Source of the DNA: Marivita sp. S6314
GTDB lineage: Bacteria; Pseudomonadota; Alphaproteobacteria; Rhodobacterales; Rhodobacteraceae
Assembly (NCBI RefSeq): GCF_023015985.1
Contig: NZ_JALKAO010000001.1
Span: 434,001 to 498,000, forward strand
Length of the DNA: 64,000 nt
Reading direction: 5' to 3'
Shown piece by piece: positions 59,387-64,000 of this stretch (within the stretch, counting starts at the first letter, position 1; each line of letters begins with the position of its first letter). Below the pieces are notes generated by a model. It had not been told where the DNA came from. It was given only the letters and a program-made list of their open reading frames with translations, and did no database searches. Position numbers and translations under genes: made by a program.

Positions 59387-60490
59387 ATGTCCGCCGCCCA
59401 GATCCATTCCGCAGAGGACGCCCGTCGTCTTGCACAGCGGCGGCTGCCCTGGATGGTGTTCGATTACATAGATGGCGCCGCCGGCCGCGAAACCGGGGCT
59501 GCGCGCAATCGGGCGGCCCTTGATGCGCTGACCCTGCGGCCCCGCATCTTGCGCGATGTCAGCAATCGGTCGTTGGCGACAACCCTGTTTGGCGCACCAG
59601 TGGATCGGCCCTTTGGCATTGCCCCGATGGGCATGTGCAACCTGTCCTGCCCGGGCGCGGACCTGATGCTGGCGCGGCTGGCGGCAGAGTTCAAAATCCC
59701 CCACGGGGTGTCGACCGTGGCCTCTACCCCGTTGGAAACGATCATCGAGGTTGCGCAGGGCCATGCGTGGTTCCAGATCTATTTCAGCGGCGATGGCACC
59801 GGCACATTCAAACTGGTCGAACGCGCGCGACAGGCCGGGTATGACACGCTGGTGATGACGGTGGACGTGCCCGAGGTTGGCCGCCGTCCCCGGGAATTGC
59901 GACATGGGTTCAAAATGCCGTTCAGGATCGGGCCCCGGCAGTTCGTGGACTTTGCCCTGCATCCGCGATGGTCGCTTAACACGCTGTTCAAAGGCAAACC
60001 CCAGATGGCAAATTTCGAGATGCCGGGATACGCGTTTGACCGCACCGAAAGCCGCGCCAAGGCGGATTGGGACACCCTTGCCCGGATGCGCGACATGTGG
60101 CCGGGAAAGCTGGTGGTCAAAGGTGTTCTGGACGCCGAAGATGCGGTCGAGCTGAAAGCGCGAGGGGTCGATGCCATTCAGGTGTCAAGCCACGGGGCAC
60201 GACAATTGGAAAGCGCACCCGCACCGATTGACGCCTTGCAGGACATCCGCGCCGCCGTTGGTGACGCCTATCCGTTGTTTTTCGACAGCGGATTGCGGTC
60301 CGGTGAAGACGCGTTGAAAACGCTGCTGAACGGGGCCGATTTCTGCTTTTTCGGACGCATCCTGCAATTTGCCATGGCCGCAGGTGGCGAAGCAGGCCTG
60401 CGGCAAATGTGGTCGGTGCTCGGCGACGAACTGAGCATCGCGATGGCGCAGACCGGGATGCGGTCATTTTCTGATGTTGACCCGTCCTGA
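59387..60490 (+). CDS. FMN-dependent alpha-hydroxyacid oxidase/dehydrogenase homologue
   Basis: A 367-residue flavoprotein of the glycolate oxidase/L-lactate dehydrogenase (LldD) family. Expected active-site residues are mostly present: Tyr27 in 'YIDGAA', Tyr132 in 'QIYFSGD', Arg166 in 'EVGRRPRELR', Lys245 in 'LVVKGVL', His269 and Arg272. The family motif Ser-Asn-His-Gly-Gly-Arg-Gln-Leu-Asp is changed to 'VSSHGARQLESAP', a divergence next to the catalytic His. Position 42 bases after usp in the DHPS operon suggests a C3 sulfonate hydroxyacid such as sulfolactate as substrate. That is inference. Confidence 0.8.
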   Translation: MSAAQIHSAEDARRLAQRRLPWMVFDYIDGAAGRETGAARNRAALDALTLRPRILRDVSNRSLATTLFGAPVDRPFGIAPMGMCNLSCPGADLMLARLAAEFKIPHGVSTVASTPLETIIEVAQGHAWFQIYFSGDGTGTFKLVERARQAGYDTLVMTVDVPEVGRRPRELRHGFKMPFRIGPRQFVDFALHPRWSLNTLFKGKPQMANFEMPGYAFDRTESRAKADWDTLARMRDMWPGKLVVKGVLDAEDAVELKARGVDAIQVSSHGARQLESAPAPIDALQDIRAAVGDAYPLFFDSGLRSGEDALKTLLNGADFCFFGRILQFAMAAGGEAGLRQMWSVLGDELSIAMAQTGMRSFSDVDPS

Positions 60491-60538
60491 ACTGACCTAA
60501 GGTTCGGCCAACAGACACCGCACCCGAGGAGCCTTCGT

Positions 60539-61114
60539 ATGACAGCCTGGATCGACATGATCGCGGATGAGGATGCCTCTCCGCGCTTGAAAGAGCTTCT
60601 GGATCAGGCTCGCACCCCACACGGCACCGTGGATACGGTAATGCGGGTTCATTCGCTGCGCCCGGAAACCATGCACGGGCATGTCGCGCTGTATCGGTCC
60701 GTTTTGCATTCAGAAGACAACAAACTGCCGTTCTGGTTTCTGGAAGTGGTCGCCAGCTACACGTCGATCCTGAACGACTGTACCTATTCGCTGACTCATC
60801 ACTTCATGAATGTCCGCAACCTGTTGAAAGATCAGCCGCGGTCGGACCGGATCTTTATCGCGCTCAAGGCACACCGGCCCGAGGATGAGTTTGACGGCAA
60901 GGACCTGGCATTGCTGCGATACGTGGCAAAACTCACCGTGGATGTGGGCAAGATGGTCAAGTCGGATTTCGAGGCGCTGAAGATCGCCGGGTGTGATGAC
61001 GGCGAGATATTAGAGGTCAATCAGGTTTGCGCATATTTCAATTATTCCAATCGGTTATTGAACGGTCTTGGTGCAACAACTGAAGGGGACGTGGTGGGCT
61101 ATTACAAGGCCTGA
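60539..61114 (+). CDS. AhpD-like/carboxymuconolactone decarboxylase family protein
   Basis: A 191-residue helical protein with 'LPFWFLEVVASYTSILND' then Cys81-Thr-Tyr-Ser84 and His87-His88, where the peroxidase-related relatives have Cys-x-x-Cys before the His. The second Cys is replaced by Ser. The rest, including 'DLALLRYVAKLTVDVGKMVKSDFEAL', fits the family. It is the last gene of the operon, 48 bases after the FMN enzyme, and overlaps the convergent desuccinylase gene by 13 bases. A peroxide-handling function is uncertain because of the missing Cys. Confidence 0.72.
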   Translation: MTAWIDMIADEDASPRLKELLDQARTPHGTVDTVMRVHSLRPETMHGHVALYRSVLHSEDNKLPFWFLEVVASYTSILNDCTYSLTHHFMNVRNLLKDQPRSDRIFIALKAHRPEDEFDGKDLALLRYVAKLTVDVGKMVKSDFEALKIAGCDDGEILEVNQVCAYFNYSNRLLNGLGATTEGDVVGYYKA

Positions 61115-62109
61115 TCCACGTCTTGCACCACCAGCAACAGCATCTCGCCCCGCGTGACGAAGCCGCGATTGGTGTGCGCCAGGATGATTCCGTCCTGTGG
61201 GACATACAGCTTTTGCGACGGTCGTTCCGGTTCTGTCACGTGATGAAACCAGCCCGCGCTGTCGCCTGCAGACACGGTCTGCCCCTTCGACAAGGCGCGA
61301 TCAAACACGCCCTCGGATGTGGCATATAGCGACGCGGCCGGGCTTTTGATCTCAACCACCCGCGGGGTCGGCGACAGTGAGACCTCCCCGTCGATCATGC
61401 CCAGATGTTTCAGGATGTTGTACAGACCGATTTCGGTCTGATCGGTGATCTGCGGATCAACGCCGCCCCCGCCCCCCAGTTCCGTGGCAATCATCGGCAC
61501 CCCGGCGCGTTCGGCAGCGGAATTGACCGATCGGTTGTCGTTATGTTTCCCCAGCCGCCAGATCAGCGGCAGCCCGAACACCTTGGCCAGGGCCATGTTT
61601 CGCGCCGCCAAATCGGGATCGGTGGTATCTGTCGGCAAGGTGCAGGGCTGAAAGACCGACGCCTTGCCCCCGGAATGCAGGTCAACCGCAGCGTCGCACA
61701 TTGGCAGGATGGCGGTTTCAAGGAACTGCGCAATCATCGCGGTCGGCCCGCCATTGGCATCCCCCGGAAACGCCCGGTTGAGGTTCATCCCGTCCAGCGG
61801 CGACACCCGCGCGGATACACGCAAAGCCGGCATATTAAGCGCTGGAATCGCGATCACCCGCCCCCGCAGCGCAGACGGGTCAATCGCCTGCACCAGCCGC
61901 ATGATGGCGGACGGGCCTTCGAATTCATCGCCATGCGTGCCGCCCGTCAGCAACAGCGTGGGCCCGTCCCCGCCCTTGATCGAGATGATGGGAATGGGAT
62001 GGTACCCCAATGGATTGGTGTTGTCCGACCACGGCACTCGTGCGTCGCCCACATGTTTGCCGGGCAGGTCCAGATCGAATGTCACGGTAATACGGCTGTT
62101 GGCACTCAT
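61102..62109 (-). CDS. Succinylglutamate desuccinylase/aspartoacylase family deacylase
   Basis: A 335-residue zinc carboxypeptidase-like hydrolase. Motifs are 'LLLTGGTHGDEFEGPSAIMR' (His-x2-Glu-type zinc motif), 'IPALNMPALRVSARV' and 'CDAAVDLHSGGKASVFQPC', with a C-terminal 'VTRGEMLLLVV'. MSANSRIT (ATG 62107-62109) has GGAGCG upstream. It resembles DoeB/EutE (N-acetyl-diaminobutyrate deacetylase of ectoine breakdown), but no other ectoine genes are seen, so the substrate is left open. Confidence 0.8.
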   Translation of the reverse strand: MSANSRITVTFDLDLPGKHVGDARVPWSDNTNPLGYHPIPIISIKGGDGPTLLLTGGTHGDEFEGPSAIMRLVQAIDPSALRGRVIAIPALNMPALRVSARVSPLDGMNLNRAFPGDANGGPTAMIAQFLETAILPMCDAAVDLHSGGKASVFQPCTLPTDTTDPDLAARNMALAKVFGLPLIWRLGKHNDNRSVNSAAERAGVPMIATELGGGGGVDPQITDQTEIGLYNILKHLGMIDGEVSLSPTPRVVEIKSPAASLYATSEGVFDRALSKGQTVSAGDSAGWFHHVTEPERPSQKLYVPQDGIILAHTNRGFVTRGEMLLLVVQDVDQAL

Positions 62110-62311
62110 CTCGACGCTCCGGTCGTTGGGGGATCGGGCCACAACACCGCAGACTGCGCGGAACATCAACTCTGCGATGCCCGTGAAAGTGGCACGACAT
62201 GCAGCAGATCGTCAAACAAGGCCCAAAGCGCCGTCGAAAAACAAATATTTTCCTTGCGTTCACAAGGACTACATTGGTTTGTTAGGCGTAACCTCGGGGA
62301 AAGATCAACGC

Positions 62312-62335
62312 ATGGCAGTATTGCATGTCGGGTGA
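62312..62335 (+). other. Possible leader peptide overlapping the ABC ATPase start
   Basis: ATG at 62312 with GGGGAAAG about 10 bases upstream, 7 codons (Met-Ala-Val-Leu-His-Val-Gly) and TGA. The ATPase start at 62325 lies inside it in another frame and has no good ribosome site of its own. This could couple ATPase translation to the leader, or be chance. Confidence 0.3.
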
Positions 62336-63071
62336 TGCGGCAATCATTACCTTTGACCATGTCGACAAGTTCTACGGCGATTTTCACGCGTTGAAGGACA
62401 TCTCGATCAGCGTCCGCGAAGGCGAACGTATGGTGGTCTGTGGCCCGTCGGGATCGGGCAAGTCGACATTGATCCGCTGTATCAACGGGCTGGAGTTTCA
62501 CAATTCGGGTGTTCTGACGGTCGACGGTGTCGAAGTGTACGAGGATTCCAAGGAGATTTATCGCTTGCGTCAGGAAGTCGGGATGGTCTTTCAGCAGTTC
62601 AATCTGTTCCCGCATCTGACGGTGCTGGAAAACCTGACCATTGGCCCCATCAAGGTGCGCAAGGTGTCCCCATCAGAGGCCGAAGCCACCGCGCGCAAGT
62701 ATCTTGAGCGTGTGCGCATTCCCGAACAGGCCGACAAATACCCGGCCGCGCTGTCAGGCGGGCAGCAGCAGCGCGTGGCGATTGCCCGGTCGCTGTGCAT
62801 GGAAAGCCGCATCATGCTGTTTGATGAGCCGACATCCGCGCTGGATCCCGAGATGATCAACGAAGTGCTTGATGTGATGGTCGAGCTTGCGGACACCGGC
62901 ATGACGATGGTGGTTGTGACCCATGAAATGGGCTTTGCGCGCAAGGTTGCGGACACGATGGTGTTCATGGATGGCGGCGAAATTGTTGAAACTGCCCCGC
63001 CTGAGAGGTTCTTTACCAATCCGGCCAGCGCGCGGTGCCGCGCGTTCCTTGACCAGATCCTGGACCATTAG
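62325..63071 (+). CDS. Polar amino acid ABC transporter ATP-binding protein
   Basis: A 248-residue ATPase of the GlnQ/HisP family. Walker A 'GPSGSGKSTLIRCINGLE' at about 40-57, Q-loop 'GMVFQQFNLFPHLTV', signature 'LSGGQQQRVAIARSL' and Walker B 'IMLFDEPTSALDPEM', with the H-loop 'VVTHEMGFARKVADT'. It lies 1 base before the permease gene. Substrate likely a polar amino acid; the divergent deacylase hints at an acyl amino acid. Confidence 0.93.
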   Translation: MSGDAAIITFDHVDKFYGDFHALKDISISVREGERMVVCGPSGSGKSTLIRCINGLEFHNSGVLTVDGVEVYEDSKEIYRLRQEVGMVFQQFNLFPHLTVLENLTIGPIKVRKVSPSEAEATARKYLERVRIPEQADKYPAALSGGQQQRVAIARSLCMESRIMLFDEPTSALDPEMINEVLDVMVELADTGMTMVVVTHEMGFARKVADTMVFMDGGEIVETAPPERFFTNPASARCRAFLDQILDH

Positions 63072-63917
63072 ATGACCGCGTCGGACACCAGTTTTGTTCC
63101 CAAGGGGCGCCCGCTTCCCCAGCGCCAGCCTTTGGCGCGCGTGATCGACTCGCTTGTTTTTTCGATTGTGCTTTATTCGGTGATCGTCGGGGGGATTGTC
63201 TTTCTCGCCTACAGCGGTGCGCAGGCGATGGGGTACAACTGGCAATGGTATCGCATCCCGCAATACTTCTACACGGTCACCGATGACGGCTTTCAGTGGG
63301 GTGAGATCAGCACGGGCCTTGTCAAAACGCTGACTCTGTCGGCCACGGCCTTTGCGCTGGCTGTCCTTCTTGGTCTGCTCACCGCGTTGTTGCGGCTGTC
63401 GGGGCTGGTGGTGTGCACGGCGGTGGCCGTCGGGTTTCTGGAACTGGTGCGCAACATCCCCCTGCTGGTGTTGCTTTATGTCTTTTATTACGTGCTTGGC
63501 CCGATCTTTGGCTTTGACCGCTACTGGGCCAGTATCCTGTGCCTTGCGGTGTTTCACGCCGTTCTGATTTCCGAGATTTTCCGCGCCGGGATCAATGCGG
63601 TGCCAAAAGGCCAATGGGAAGCGGCGACCTCGATCGGCATGTCCAAGGCGCAGGCCTATCGCTACATCATCCTGCCGCAATCGGTGCGCTTCATGTTGCC
63701 CCCGATGACGGGCGAAGCGGTGCACATGGTGAAATCCTCTGCGATTGTCAGCGTGATCGCCGTGGCCGAGCTGACCACGATTGGCCGCAACATCATTTCG
63801 GACACGTATATGAGCTTTGAAATTTGGTTCACGATTGCAGCAGTCTACATGGTTGTGACGCTGATCCTTTCGATCGGTGTGTCGTTTGTCGAAAGACGGT
63901 ACGCTGTTGACACATAA
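63072..63917 (+). CDS. Polar amino acid ABC transporter permease
   Basis: A 281-residue HisMQ-type permease with an N-terminal extension before the first helix (about residues 25-55), a periplasmic stretch with aromatic residues, and the EAA loop 'QWEAATSIGMSKAQAYRYII' in the last third. It starts immediately after the ATPase stop, so the two are co-translated. It is longer at the N-terminus than the minimal type, as in GltK/AapQ-like proteins. Confidence 0.9.
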   Translation: MTASDTSFVPKGRPLPQRQPLARVIDSLVFSIVLYSVIVGGIVFLAYSGAQAMGYNWQWYRIPQYFYTVTDDGFQWGEISTGLVKTLTLSATAFALAVLLGLLTALLRLSGLVVCTAVAVGFLELVRNIPLLVLLYVFYYVLGPIFGFDRYWASILCLAVFHAVLISEIFRAGINAVPKGQWEAATSIGMSKAQAYRYIILPQSVRFMLPPMTGEAVHMVKSSAIVSVIAVAELTTIGRNIISDTYMSFEIWFTIAAVYMVVTLILSIGVSFVERRYAVDT

Positions 63918-63963
63918 CCCGCGCAACACATGTCGCGCATTCTTCAGAACAGGGAGTTCGAAA

Positions 63964-64000
63964 ATGAACATCACAAGACGATTTATGGGCGCCGCTCTGG
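63964..64000 (+). CDS. Start of the amino acid ABC transporter binding protein (partial)
   Basis: ATG 63964 with AGGGAG just upstream; only 12 codons are in the window, MNITRRFMGAAL. The twin-arginine-like 'TRRFMGAAL' and the position 46 bases after the permease indicate the exported substrate-binding protein of this transporter. Confidence 0.7.
   Translation, partial: MNITRRFMGAAL

Noticed and set aside
61102-62109. Ectoine-degradation gene doeB/eutE
   Set aside because: The family fits, but no doeA, eutBC or ectoine transporter genes are next to it, so only the wider family is called.

Overview
The window looks like a chromosomal stretch of a marine alphaproteobacterium of the Rhodobacteraceae (Roseobacter group). 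The evidence is a gene transfer agent (GTA) structural cluster of the Rhodobacter capsulatus type, a Rhodobacter-style propionyl-CoA carboxylase locus with its PccR regulator, a bchE-bchJ pair for bacteriochlorophyll synthesis, a TRAP-linked sulfopropanediol (DHPS) operon, GC-rich coding with strong third-position bias, and several small lipoproteins typical of the group. Family assignments come from reading motifs by eye. No search was run.

Layout. 1-5.1 kb (minus): GTA genes g1 to g5 (small and large terminase, portal, g3.5, prohead protease, major capsid); the rest of the cluster would lie to the left of the window. 5.3-10.7 kb: TauE/SafE exporter, mltG, fabF, a glycosyltransferase-like protein, rsgA. 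10.8-21.8 kb: a peptide or N-acyl amino acid uptake and breakdown locus. Minus-strand genes encode two tandem M20 amidohydrolases, a FAD amine/amino acid oxidoreductase, an ArgE-like deacylase and a fused DppDF ATPase; divergent plus-strand genes encode the binding protein and two permeases. 22-26.3 kb: YeeE/YedE sulfur transporter and housekeeping or hypothetical genes. 26.4-39.4 kb: methylmalonyl-CoA mutase, pccA, pccB, a Bcr/CflA-type MFS transporter and pccR, with TTTGCAAA boxes at the pccB/MFS and pccR promoters; several small conserved proteins lie between. 39.5-42.6 kb: cell-wall amidase, lipoprotein, gatA, gatC. 42.8-46.3 kb: a lamin-tail/Hint protein and convergent bchE-bchJ, whose promoter carries a TGT-N12-ACA (PpsR/CrtJ) palindrome and a TTGAC-N4-ATCAA (FnrL) box. 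46.4-51.3 kb: metal-dependent hydrolase, metY, quinone oxidoreductase, cobQ. 51.4-61.1 kb: LacI regulator, paired operators and a nine- or ten-gene DHPS-type operon (TRAP transporter, hpsN, hpsO, hpsP, universal stress protein, an FMN alpha-hydroxyacid oxidase homologue and an AhpD-like protein). 61.1-64 kb: a succinylglutamate desuccinylase/aspartoacylase-family enzyme divergent from a polar amino acid ABC transporter that runs off the right edge.

The genes fit a heterotroph living on algal exudates: import of sulfonates, peptides and amino acids, propionyl-CoA disposal through the B12-dependent methylmalonyl-CoA route, and phototrophy as an energy supplement. Methylmalonyl-CoA mutase and BchE both need cobalamin, and cobQ is present. 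No tRNA, rRNA, CRISPR array or insertion sequence was recognised. The most promising items for follow-up are the FMN-oxidase/AhpD-like extension of the DHPS operon, the detached and doubly regulated bchEJ pair, the lamin-tail/Hint protein, a 22-residue micro-ORF with its own promoter and ribosome site, and several palindromic intergenic repeats.
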